From: MW101C3 sp943367595
GTDB lineage: Bacteria; Cyanobacteriota; Cyanobacteriia; PCC-6307; Cyanobiaceae
Direction: 5' to 3'
Length of the DNA: 46,031 nt
Assembly: GCA_943367595.1 (NCBI GenBank)
Contig: CALRJS020000030.1
Coordinates: 1 to 46,031, forward strand
The translations under genes and the position numbers were made by a program. The notes beneath the pieces were generated by a model. The model was not told where the DNA came from. It made no database searches and saw only the letters and a program-made list of their open reading frames with translations. Within the stretch, counting starts at the first letter, position 1, and every line of letters begins with the position of its first letter. Positions 16,524-23,402 of this stretch are shown here, piece after piece.

Positions 16524-16565
16524 CGGCTGATCGTAGGAATCAGGCTGCCGCCAGGGGCAATGGAA

Positions 16566-17744
16566 TCAGGCCGCGGCCAGCGGCAACTCCCGCCGACAGA
16601 ACGGCAGCTCCGCGTTCACGGCTTCGATCTCCTCCAGCAGCTGGGCGTTGGCCTGCGGCAGCCACTGGCGCACGAGGCGGTCGAAGCGGGGGTCGCTCCA
16701 GCGGTGCAGGCTGGCCCGTGGCTGGGCCACGAAGCCGCGGCGACGCTTGTGGCTGCCGCCCGCACCAGGATCGAACCAGCGCAGGCCCTGGCGGATCGCC
16801 CACTCGATCGGGGCGTAGTAGCAGACATCGAAGTGCAGGTTCTCGATCTCCTCGTTGCTGCCCCAGTAGCGGCCCCACAGCCCTTCCTGACTGCGGACGC
16901 ACAGGGACATCGCCACTGGCAGCAGCGGATCGCCGCGGTGGGCGCTGAACAGGACAAGGTCGTGGCGCAGGTGTTCGGCCGCGTAGCGGAAGAACTCCTC
17001 GGTGAGGTATTTGCTGCCCCAGGCCCCCCAGCGGGCGCAGTGCTGCTCATAGAAGCCATGCATGCGCTCCAGCATCACCGCCGGGATCTCCTGCCCTACC
17101 AGTGGGCTCACCGTCAGGCCGGCGTCTGCCACGGCGCGGCGCTCACGGCGGATGTTGCGCCGCTGGTTGGCATTGAAGCCGAGCAGATAGTCGTCGAAGC
17201 TGGCGAAACCGGGGTTGCTCCAGAGGCTCTGCTGGTTGAGCCAGGTGGCCCAGCCCGCCGCCTCCGCCAGCGGTCGCCAGCTCGGATCGACATACAGCAG
17301 GTTGCAGCTCAACAGCCGCTGCTCCCGGCAGAAGTGATCGATCTCCTCCAGCATCAGGCGGGTGAGCGCGGCCTCGTCTTCGCCCGGGGCCACATGAAAG
17401 CGGTACCCCTGCACCGGGCTCACCGGGCTCATCCCCACCAGCTTCGGGTTGTAGCGCAGGCCCATCTGTCCTGCGAGCTGCGCGAAGGATTGATCGAAAA
17501 CGAACTCCCCGTAGCTGTGGCCTTTCAGGTAGAGCGGCGCCAGGGCCACCAGCGCGTCGCCGCGCCACACCCCCAGATGGCAGGGTTGCCATCCTTGGCG
17601 GGGAACAATGCTGCCGGAGGCCTCCAGACCATGCAGCCAGCGCCAGCTGAAGAAGGGGATTCCGGCCCTGCCGCAGAGCTCCTGCCACTGGGTTTCGCTG
17701 AGCCCGGCCGTAGAAGGGTGCCAGCGGGTCTCAAGTTCAGCCAT
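16566..17744 (-). CDS. GNAT family N-acetyltransferase (DUF482 type)
   Basis: A 392-aa protein of the peptidogalycan biosynthesis/recognition (DUF482) branch of the acetyltransferase fold. Landmarks are WRWLHGLEASGSIVPRQGW (N-terminal), FVFDQSFAQLAGQMGLRYNP, FRVAPGEDEA-like text at about 115-125, NANQRRNIRRERRAV near 225, and YWGSNEEIENLHFDVCYYAP with GLRWFDPGAGGSHKRRRGF in the C-terminal part. The last motif is the family's most conserved part. The substrate is unknown. ATG 17744 begins MAELETRW and lies 56 bp from the divergent secreted protein gene. Confidence 0.86.
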   Translation of the reverse strand: MAELETRWHPSTAGLSETQWQELCGRAGIPFFSWRWLHGLEASGSIVPRQGWQPCHLGVWRGDALVALAPLYLKGHSYGEFVFDQSFAQLAGQMGLRYNPKLVGMSPVSPVQGYRFHVAPGEDEAALTRLMLEEIDHFCREQRLLSCNLLYVDPSWRPLAEAAGWATWLNQQSLWSNPGFASFDDYLLGFNANQRRNIRRERRAVADAGLTVSPLVGQEIPAVMLERMHGFYEQHCARWGAWGSKYLTEEFFRYAAEHLRHDLVLFSAHRGDPLLPVAMSLCVRSQEGLWGRYWGSNEEIENLHFDVCYYAPIEWAIRQGLRWFDPGAGGSHKRRRGFVAQPRASLHRWSDPRFDRLVRQWLPQANAQLLEEIEAVNAELPFCRRELPLAAA

Positions 17745-17800
17745 GCCGCCGGACCACGCTCGTGCATCGCGCCGGACGCAAAACTAACCACAGGAGCCGG

Positions 17801-18250
17801 ATGACGGTGCGCCAGCGAACCATCAAGCGACGTCCCCTGGCCAGGCTGCTGGGGCTGGGCCTGCTCGTTGCCACCGCCGGCAGCGGCCAGGCGGCGCAGG
17901 CAAGCCTGCTGCAGCCCCTGCTGCTGCTGATGCGTCCCCAGCTGGAGAACCGGCTGGCCGATTTGTGCGTGCGCCTGGGCGCAGGGGGCGAGACCAGGCT
18001 GGAGCAGAGCCTGCGCCAACCCTGCCGCCAGCTGGCGGGGCCCGTGAGCACCTGCCTGATAAGGGAATCGGAAGCCACCGGTCGCACCCTGGGGGTGATC
18101 ACCGAAATGGTGGGCGGCCGCTTCGGCGACGACAGCGAGGTGGTGGCCAAGCGCTGCGCCGCCAAGCTGCTGGGCCTGCCGCCCGAGAGCCTGAAGGATG
18201 TGTCGCTGGAGGATCTCGGGCGCCGCTTCAGTTCTCAGGGGTCCCCCTGA
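17801..18250 (+). CDS. hypothetical exported protein
   Basis: I do not recognise a family. The 149-aa product has a basic N-terminus (RQRTIKRRPLAR), a hydrophobic segment (LLGLGLLVATAGSGQAAQA) that looks like a signal peptide cut near residue 33, and a mature part with four Cys that could form two disulfides (at LADLCVRL, QPCRQL, STCLIRE and AKRCAAKLL). ATG 17801 is preceded by AGGAG at a good distance. Its 3' end overlaps the end of the convergent ribD-like gene by 16 bp. Confidence 0.7.
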   Translation: MTVRQRTIKRRPLARLLGLGLLVATAGSGQAAQASLLQPLLLLMRPQLENRLADLCVRLGAGGETRLEQSLRQPCRQLAGPVSTCLIRESEATGRTLGVITEMVGGRFGDDSEVVAKRCAAKLLGLPPESLKDVSLEDLGRRFSSQGSP

Positions 18251-18894
18251 AGGGAAGCCAAAGGAGCGGTGCGCCGGTAGCGCAGCAGCAGTTCCCCGCC
18301 ACCGAGGTCGCGGTGCTCCAGCAGCTCCCAGGCCGAAGCCGCAGCGAGCGCAGCCGCCGGCAGCCAGCTGTGGGTCCCGCCCAGCAGGAGCGGGCAGAGG
18401 GTGAGCTGCAGTTCGTCGACCAGCTGGGCAGCCAGCAAGGCTCCCGCCAGCTCGGCACCCCCGAGCAGCACCAGACGCTCCAGCCCCAGGGCACGCAGCT
18501 CTGCCAGGCAGGCGGGCCAGTGGCTCAGCTGCAGCCGGCGCTCGAAGCCGGCAGGCAACGGCGGCTGCGGCTGAGCTGGGCCGGCGGCCTGCAGCAGCCA
18601 ACGGCGCAGCGGCTGGCTGAAAAACGGCAGCGCGGGCTCGAGCTGGCCGCTGCGGCTGACCACCACGGCCAGCGGCTGTGGTGAACGGCCCTGGGCGGCG
18701 CGCCGGGCCAGCAAGCCGGGCTCGCGGATCAGACAGGTGCTGCCGTGCACACGCAAGGTGCGGGCTCCGATCAGGCAGCCATCCGCCCAGGCGAGCGACT
18801 CTTCCAGCACGCCGCGATCGCCGGAGCCGCCAAGCTGAGCCGCACCGCCCCCGGCAGGTGCCAAACGGCCATCAAGGCTGATCGCCAGCACCAA
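18235..18894 (-). CDS. RibD C-terminal domain / dihydrofolate-reductase-like protein
   Basis: A 219-aa NADPH-dependent reductase of the RibD C-terminal type, the fold used for pyrimidine deamination-reduction in riboflavin synthesis and for some pterin reductions. The N-terminus has LVLAISLDGRLAP, then GGSGDRGVLEESLAWADGCLIGARTL with the cofactor-binding GARTL, and LERLVLLGGAELAGALLAAQLVDELQLTLCPLLLGG near the C-terminus. No deaminase domain is attached. The given start is TTG 18894; similar residues (PLPQLR) precede it, so translation may begin earlier within the end of the PTPS gene. It lies directly downstream of that double PTPS gene, which suggests linked pterin or flavin chemistry. Confidence 0.8.
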   Translation of the reverse strand: MVLAISLDGRLAPAGGGAAQLGGSGDRGVLEESLAWADGCLIGARTLRVHGSTCLIREPGLLARRAAQGRSPQPLAVVVSRSGQLEPALPFFSQPLRRWLLQAAGPAQPQPPLPAGFERRLQLSHWPACLAELRALGLERLVLLGGAELAGALLAAQLVDELQLTLCPLLLGGTHSWLPAAALAAASAWELLEHRDLGGGELLLRYRRTAPLASLQGDP

Positions 18895-18932
18895 GCGCAG
18901 CTGGGGCAGCGGGAGGGTGGCGGCGGAGTGGC

Positions 18933-19856
18933 TCAGGCGCAGGCGAGGGCTTCGAGCGCCTGCGGGCGCATCTCCAGCTGCGGCACCTCGGCATAGACCT
19001 CGGCAGCGTTGTTGGGGCTCTCCTGCAGGCGCACCTTGTGGAGCGTGGCACCGGTGGCGGAAACGGGAGCGCTCAGCAGATCGGCGATGTGCAGCGCGAT
19101 GTTCTCGGCGGTGGGCACGCAGTCGGCGAAATGGGCCACATCCTTGTTGAGGAAGGTGTGGTCGAACGGCTCCACCACAAGGTCATTCACCAACCGCTGC
19201 AGCTCGGCCAGATCGCAGACCATGCCGGTGCGGGGATCGATCGTGCCGCGCACGGTGATATCGAGCAGGTAGTTGTGGCCATGGCCGTGCGGGCGGGCGC
19301 ACTTGCCGTAGATGGCTTCGTTTTCAGCCATCGACAGCTCGGGCCGGGCCAGACGATGGGCTGCGGCGAAGTGGGTGCGGATCGAGAGGAAGGCTTCCAT
19401 GGAATCGCCGAGGACATCGGCCCAGAGGTTGGATTGCTCGTAGAGGCGCAGACCCACCACGGGGAGGTGGGGTGCCAGCCGCTGCCAGATCACCTGGCAA
19501 AGGGCTTCGGTGGTGGGCAGACGGCCCTCGGGCCGGCGCAGATCGAACTCCGGCCAGCAGTCGTTGAGGAACCGGAAATCGAGCTGTTCGGTGACCTCAC
19601 GCCGGATGGCGTGCTTCACCTCGGAGAGGTTGAGCACCATGCCATCACCATCAAGCGGGCCAGCCATCGCCACGATCAATTCGTAGTTGTGGCCATGGCC
19701 GGGAGCCAGGCTGCAGCGGCCGAAGCGCTCCTGGTTCTGCTCGGGCGTGAGTTCAGGCAGCACATACAGATGGCTGGCACTGAAGGTGGCCCTGCGGGTG
19801 ATCACGCAGCCGCGGCCGCGGCCATGGCGCTGGGATCTGGTGGCAGGTGCCGTCAT
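18933..19856 (-). CDS. tandem 6-pyruvoyl-tetrahydropterin synthase/QueD
   Basis: A zinc enzyme family acting on dihydroneopterin triphosphate to make 6-pyruvoyl- or 6-carboxy-tetrahydropterin (queuosine or pterin pathways). The 307-aa protein contains two PTPS domains. Domain 1 (about 18-150) has zinc ligands H29, H54 and H56 and C48. Domain 2 (about 158-300) has H167, H192, H194 and C186. Domain 2 keeps the catalytic Asp-His pair (D232-H233, FDHTFLN), whereas domain 1 reads LDFRFLN, with Phe in place of the His. Both keep the PT-x-E motif (E117, E251). Start: ATG 19856; GTG 19859 is adjacent. It is divergent from aroK, 62 bp away. Confidence 0.9.
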   Translation of the reverse strand: MTAPATRSQRHGRGRGCVITRRATFSASHLYVLPELTPEQNQERFGRCSLAPGHGHNYELIVAMAGPLDGDGMVLNLSEVKHAIRREVTEQLDFRFLNDCWPEFDLRRPEGRLPTTEALCQVIWQRLAPHLPVVGLRLYEQSNLWADVLGDSMEAFLSIRTHFAAAHRLARPELSMAENEAIYGKCARPHGHGHNYLLDITVRGTIDPRTGMVCDLAELQRLVNDLVVEPFDHTFLNKDVAHFADCVPTAENIALHIADLLSAPVSATGATLHKVRLQESPNNAAEVYAEVPQLEMRPQALEALACA

Positions 19857-19918
19857 CACCGGAAAGTCTCAGGAGTCATCCTAGGGATCTCCTCCCTGCA
19901 TCGTTCCATCTCCCCACC

Positions 19919-20578
19919 ATGCCCGCCGCCCCCGCGCATCCGCACCAGGCCCTGAGGAAACGGCTCAGCGGCATGAACATCTATCTGATCGGAATGATGG
20001 GGGCGGGCAAGAGTTCCGTGGGGCGGCCCCTGGCCGAAGCACTCGGTTACCGCTTCATCGACGCTGACCAGGTGATCGAGGCCGCGGCCGGACGATCGAT
20101 CGCCTCGGTGTTCGAAACCGATGGGGAAGAAGGCTTCAGGCAGCTGGAAACCCAGGTGCTTGGCAGCATCTCCAGCTGGCACTCGCTGGTGGTGGCCACC
20201 GGTGGTGGGGTGGTCACACGGCCGGTCAACTGGGGGCAGCTACGGCAAGGCGTGGTGGTGTGGCTCGATGCCCCGGAAGCACTGCTGCTGGAGAGGCTCG
20301 CCGCCGATCCCACCCCCCGCCCGCTGATGCGGAGCGTGGATCCGAGCGCTCGGCTGCGGGAGTTGCTGCAGCAGCGCCGGCCGCTCTATGCCGAGGCGGA
20401 TCTGCACGTGCTGCAGGACGGCCGCGCGCCCCAGGCCGTGGCCGAGCAGCTGCTGGCAGCCCTTCCCTCTGTGCTCAGGGAGCCGCCGCAGCCGCCGGAA
20501 GCGCCCATGGTGGCGGACGACACGGCACAGGCTGAAGCTCCCGAGGACCCTGCGGCTCCGTCAGGCCCGGCCCACTGA
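19919..20578 (+). CDS. aroK: shikimate kinase AroK
   Basis: Phosphorylates shikimate with ATP in the pathway to aromatic amino acids. It is 219 aa. The P-loop GMMGAGKSS is at 25-33, followed by the shikimate-binding FIDADQVIE, the FRQLE segment, and VVATGGGVVTRP (the family's GGG signature). An Arg in the lid region (PRPLM, about 137) fits the family. The protein carries a Pro/Ala/Glu-rich tail of about 35 residues after the usual end, probably disordered. ATG 19919 gives 18 residues before the first strand; ATG 19973 (MNIYLIGMMG) is a shorter option. It is divergent from the PTPS gene. Confidence 0.95.
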   Translation: MPAAPAHPHQALRKRLSGMNIYLIGMMGAGKSSVGRPLAEALGYRFIDADQVIEAAAGRSIASVFETDGEEGFRQLETQVLGSISSWHSLVVATGGGVVTRPVNWGQLRQGVVVWLDAPEALLLERLAADPTPRPLMRSVDPSARLRELLQQRRPLYAEADLHVLQDGRAPQAVAEQLLAALPSVLREPPQPPEAPMVADDTAQAEAPEDPAAPSGPAH

Positions 20579-20588
20579 ACCTGGACAT

Positions 20589-20858
20589 TCAGTCCGGGCG
20601 GCTGGGTGCCTCCAGCCGCACCGCAAACCACTGCACCGCCACGCCCGGCTCCACCTCCAGCTCGCAGGCCGTGTCGAGCAGCCGCTGGGCGCGGGCCGCA
20701 TCACTGGGCAGATGGGCCAGCTCGGCCGGTGGCGTGGCCATGGCGGCCAGGGTGGTCTCCAGCCAGCGCAGCGTTTCAGCGGCGGTGAGGCAGGTTTCCG
20801 CAGCGGAAGGCTCCAGCACCACGTAATGATCGAGTTCGCGCAGCAGGGGATCGGACAT
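20589..20858 (-). CDS. Crr7-like protein
   Basis: An 89-aa soluble protein. The N-terminus, LLRELDHYVVLEPSAAETCL, followed by TAAETLRWLE, resembles the chlororespiratory reduction 7 family, known in plants from chloroplast NDH complex accumulation and widespread in cyanobacteria. The match is by pattern and size. ATG 20858 is chosen because the preceding residues lack similarity. Its start codon overlaps the divergent DUF6816 start codon within one CATG. Confidence 0.65.
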   Translation of the reverse strand: MSDPLLRELDHYVVLEPSAAETCLTAAETLRWLETTLAAMATPPAELAHLPSDAARAQRLLDTACELEVEPGVAVQWFAVRLEAPSRPD

Positions 20859-21711
20859 GGCAGCCGCACTGATGGGCCCCATCCTGGCGCTGCTGCTGGC
20901 GATCTGGCCCCCCGGTGCTGCCTTGGGGCCGGACGCGGAGACGGGCGTGAACCCTGCCGGGGGTGGAGTGCTGGCGGAACGGCTGGCCCACTGGCCCGAC
21001 TGGAGCCTGCCGGCGCCGTTGCCGCGCCCCGGCCGCCGCGACCTTGTCTATCCCGACGCCTTTGAAGGCACCTGGGAAGTGCGCAGCGAGGAGGTATTCA
21101 GCGCAGAGGTACGCAGCGACGAGGTGCGCAGCGCAGATGTGGCGCCCGGCAGCACGGCTCCCCTGACCTATCGGGTGCGCTTCGCACGCAACCGACGCGG
21201 CGAGCTGGTGGGGGATCGGGCCTTCAATGCCGCCCAGGTGGGCAGGGCGCTGCTGGGACCCCAGTTGCTGACCGTGGCCAATGACCCCGCCAACCCCAAC
21301 CGGCAGCTCGCCAGCCTGCGCGGCGATCTCTCACTGGAATCCACGGTGGTGGGGCGGCGCACCGAGACGGCAGCCGGCGAGCGCTTCATCGCCGATGAGC
21401 TGGCCCTGCAGGTGGTGCATGGCCCCGGCGGCGCCCGGATCAGCCGGGTGGAAACCCTGACCCGCTACGAGCCGGCTGCGCTCATGCCAAAGCCAGCGTC
21501 CGCCGGGAAGGAGCTCAGCCCAGCGCCCAGCGCCACTGTGAGCAGCGCAGGGGGCGACCAGCCGGACCGCTTACGCGCGCTGCAGTGGCAGGCCACCTAC
21601 CCCTCGCCGGAGGACGGACTGGCGGCCCTGCCGCTCAGCACGCACCGCTTCAGCCTGGATCTGCAGCGGATGGCGCCGCCGCTGCCGGCGTCTCAGGGTC
21701 AGGCGAGCTGA
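20857..21711 (+). CDS. DUF6816 family exported protein
   Basis: A 284-aa cyanobacterial protein of unknown function, probably exported to the lumen or periplasm. The N-terminal hydrophobic stretch (MGPILALLLAIWPPGAALG) is a signal peptide; the true start may be the ATG at 20872 directly before it. The core runs from DAFEGTWEV through LTYRVRFARNRRGELVGDRA to RYEPAA, with the family's FEGTWxV opening. A run of pentapeptide repeats (EVRSE, EVFSA, EVRSD, EVRSA) interrupts it between FEGTW and LTYRV, encoded by a 15-bp tandem repeat. The 3' end overlaps the convergent GST gene by 62 bp. Confidence 0.78.
   Translation: MAAALMGPILALLLAIWPPGAALGPDAETGVNPAGGGVLAERLAHWPDWSLPAPLPRPGRRDLVYPDAFEGTWEVRSEEVFSAEVRSDEVRSADVAPGSTAPLTYRVRFARNRRGELVGDRAFNAAQVGRALLGPQLLTVANDPANPNRQLASLRGDLSLESTVVGRRTETAAGERFIADELALQVVHGPGGARISRVETLTRYEPAALMPKPASAGKELSPAPSATVSSAGGDQPDRLRALQWQATYPSPEDGLAALPLSTHRFSLDLQRMAPPLPASQGQAS
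21076..21150 (+). repeat. 15-bp in-frame tandem repeat inside the DUF6816 gene
   Basis: Four units (from 21076, 21091, 21106 and 21121) and a partial fifth encode EVRSE, EVFSA, EVRSD, EVRSA and DVAPG. The units are divergent versions of GAGGTGCGCAGCGAG. The period is a multiple of three, so the frame is kept. Confidence 0.8.
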
Positions 21712-22429
21712 CCGGCTCAGGCTGCCGCCCCACTTCGGCGTAGATGGCGTCACGCCAGCGGAACAGCCCCTCCAGCAGGGGATGGTCGGCCACCCCGGCG
21801 ACGCCGCGGCCCGCCAGTGGCCCGCCGGCGCTGGCGGGAAACAGCAGCAACGACAACTGGGCTGCCACGGCCAGATCGGCCAGCGAGAGCTGGTCGCCGA
21901 TCAGATAGGGATGGCGGCTCACCAGCGCCGCCAGTTGCTCAAGGTTGGTCTGCAGCTGTTGGCGCTCCGAACGGCCCATCACCTCGCCGACGCCGGCGAA
22001 CAGATCCGTCGGCAGGGCACCCAACAGGGAGCGCAGGGGAGCCGGTGTGGCATCGGGCAGCAGGGCGCCGCGCACCACGCTGTCGGTGCCCATCGCCTGC
22101 AGCAGGGCCATGCGGCCTCCGGCCGCCAGCGCCGTATCGGCCCAGTCTTCGAGCAGCAGCACCTGGGCGCGGGCGCGGGGGTCTGCCGGCAGCAGCGAAG
22201 GCGTGGGGTAGTGGGCCTCCAGATGCAGAGCGATCGCGGAGGAATCGGCAATCACCTCGGTGCCATCCACGAGCACCGGCACCTGGCGCTGGCCGGAGAG
22301 GCGGAACAGAGCCAGCTGGCCGAAGCCCGGCGTGACCTCCACCACGGTGTAATCGAGCCGTTTGGCGGCCAGAATCAGCCGCACCTTCTCGCAGAAGGCG
22401 GAATGTCTGAACTGGTGAAGTTCCAGCAT
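21650..22429 (-). CDS. glutathione S-transferase family protein
   Basis: A 259-aa GST. The N-terminal thioredoxin-like domain begins MLELHQFRHSAFCEKVRLIL, with a Ser/Cys-type active site region (HSAFCEKV), and carries the conserved cis-Pro strand RQVPVLVDGTEVIADSSAI. The C-terminal helical domain includes YLIGDQLSLADLAVAAQLSL, the usual N-capping motif. The substrate is unknown. The reading frame is open to 22567, but residues before ATG 22429 have no GST similarity. The last 60 residues are Pro/Ala-rich. It overlaps the end of the convergent DUF6816 gene. Confidence 0.88.
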   Translation of the reverse strand: MLELHQFRHSAFCEKVRLILAAKRLDYTVVEVTPGFGQLALFRLSGQRQVPVLVDGTEVIADSSAIALHLEAHYPTPSLLPADPRARAQVLLLEDWADTALAAGGRMALLQAMGTDSVVRGALLPDATPAPLRSLLGALPTDLFAGVGEVMGRSERQQLQTNLEQLAALVSRHPYLIGDQLSLADLAVAAQLSLLLFPASAGGPLAGRGVAGVADHPLLEGLFRWRDAIYAEVGRQPEPVSSPDPETPAAAAPSAADPG

Positions 22430-22722
22430 CGGCGGCCCTGACCCGGTGGCGGCAGAGTAGCCATCGAAACGAGACCCGCGTGCAGGTGGGTGGGTGGGCT
22501 TCGGCTTCAGCACCATCCTGCGCCAGGCCAGCCCCTGACGGTGACCCTGGCTTGAACCACCACCCAAGCCCGGGCCTGCCTCAGACCCAAGCCTGGGCCA
22601 GGCCCAACTCCAGGCCCAGGTCCGCGCCTCTCCGCCTCCGCCTCCTCACCGCACTGCAGTGCTTCGCACCGCACTGCACCGCACGACCGCCTGCCCCTCA
22701 CCATCGCTCCAAGGCCTGACCC
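22430..22722. other. intergenic region with C-rich short repeats
   Basis: A 293-bp divergent region between the GST gene and ycf33. It holds low-complexity C-rich sequence with two copies of a 16-bp unit spaced 23 bp apart (CCCAAGCCCGGGCCTG at 22563 and CCCAAGCCTGGGCCAG at 22586), and CACCGCACTGCA occurs twice near 22650-22680. Short frames here look random and no promoter stands out. Confidence 0.5.
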
Positions 22723-22929
22723 ATGAAAGAGTTCTTCCTCAACGTCACCCGTTACCCGCGCTATCTGATCGCCTTCAGCCTCGGCGTGTTCAATTCAGTG
22801 TTTGAACCGCTGGCCCGCCGGCGCAGCAACCCGGTCACCGCCGTGGCGCTGGTGGGGGCCCTGGTAAGCGGGCTGGTGAGCCTTTCGCTGGTGTTGCGTG
22901 CGATGGTTGGCACAGCACCACTGGCGTAG
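22723..22929 (+). CDS. ycf33: DUF751 (Ycf33) family small membrane protein
   Basis: A 68-aa protein with two hydrophobic helices (YLIAFSLGVFNSVFEPL and AVALVGALVSGLVSLSLVLRAM) joined by the basic loop ARRRSNP. This matches the DUF751/Ycf33 family conserved in cyanobacteria and algal plastids, whose function is unknown. ATG 22723 starts MKEFFLNVTRYPRYL, typical for the family. It is followed by rbfA after only 2 bp, so the two are co-transcribed. Confidence 0.85.
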   Translation: MKEFFLNVTRYPRYLIAFSLGVFNSVFEPLARRRSNPVTAVALVGALVSGLVSLSLVLRAMVGTAPLA

Positions 22930-22931
22930 CA

Positions 22932-23402
22932 ATGGCACAGACCCGACGGGTCGAGCGGGTCGCAGCTCTGATCCGGCGTGAGATCAGCGAGCTGCTCGTG
23001 AACGGCATCAAGGACGAGCGGGTGTCGCTGGGCATGGTGAGCGTCACCAATGTGGACGTGGCCGGCGATCTTCAGCACTGCAAGATCTTCGTGAGCATCT
23101 ACGGCAGCGATGCCGATCGCGAGCAAGCCATGGAAGGCCTGCGCTCCGCCAGCGCCTACGTGAAAGGCGAGCTGGGCCGTCGTCTGAAGATGCGCCGCAC
23201 GCCTGAGGTGGTGTTCCATCTCGACCGCGGCCTGGAGCGGGGCACTGCGGTGCTCGGGCTGCTCAATGAACTGGGTCGCGAACGGGAGCGGCGGGGCGAG
23301 GTGCCCCCGGGCAGCGATCAGGAGCCGATCAGCTGCGATCAGGAGCCGATCAGCGGCGATGCGGTGTCCGGCGCCAGCGACGCCGACGACCGGGGTGACT
23401 GA
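22932..23402 (+). CDS. rbfA: ribosome-binding factor A
   Basis: A 30S maturation factor of 156 aa. The core KH-like domain matches RbfA: RVERVAALIRREISELLVNG, VSLGMVSVTNVDVAGDLQHC, VFVSIYG-type strand, and LGRRLKMRRTPEVVFHLDRG. The last 35 residues are an acidic tail containing a duplicated 7-residue unit (DQEPISC/DQEPISG) encoded by a 21-bp tandem repeat at 23314-23355. It is co-transcribed with ycf33 and overlaps the next gene by 8 bp. Confidence 0.95.
   Translation: MAQTRRVERVAALIRREISELLVNGIKDERVSLGMVSVTNVDVAGDLQHCKIFVSIYGSDADREQAMEGLRSASAYVKGELGRRLKMRRTPEVVFHLDRGLERGTAVLGLLNELGRERERRGEVPPGSDQEPISCDQEPISGDAVSGASDADDRGD

Noticed and set aside
22480..22719. small gene upstream of ycf33
   Set aside because: It is translated low-complexity C-rich repeats; no motif and no conservation can be argued from the sequence.
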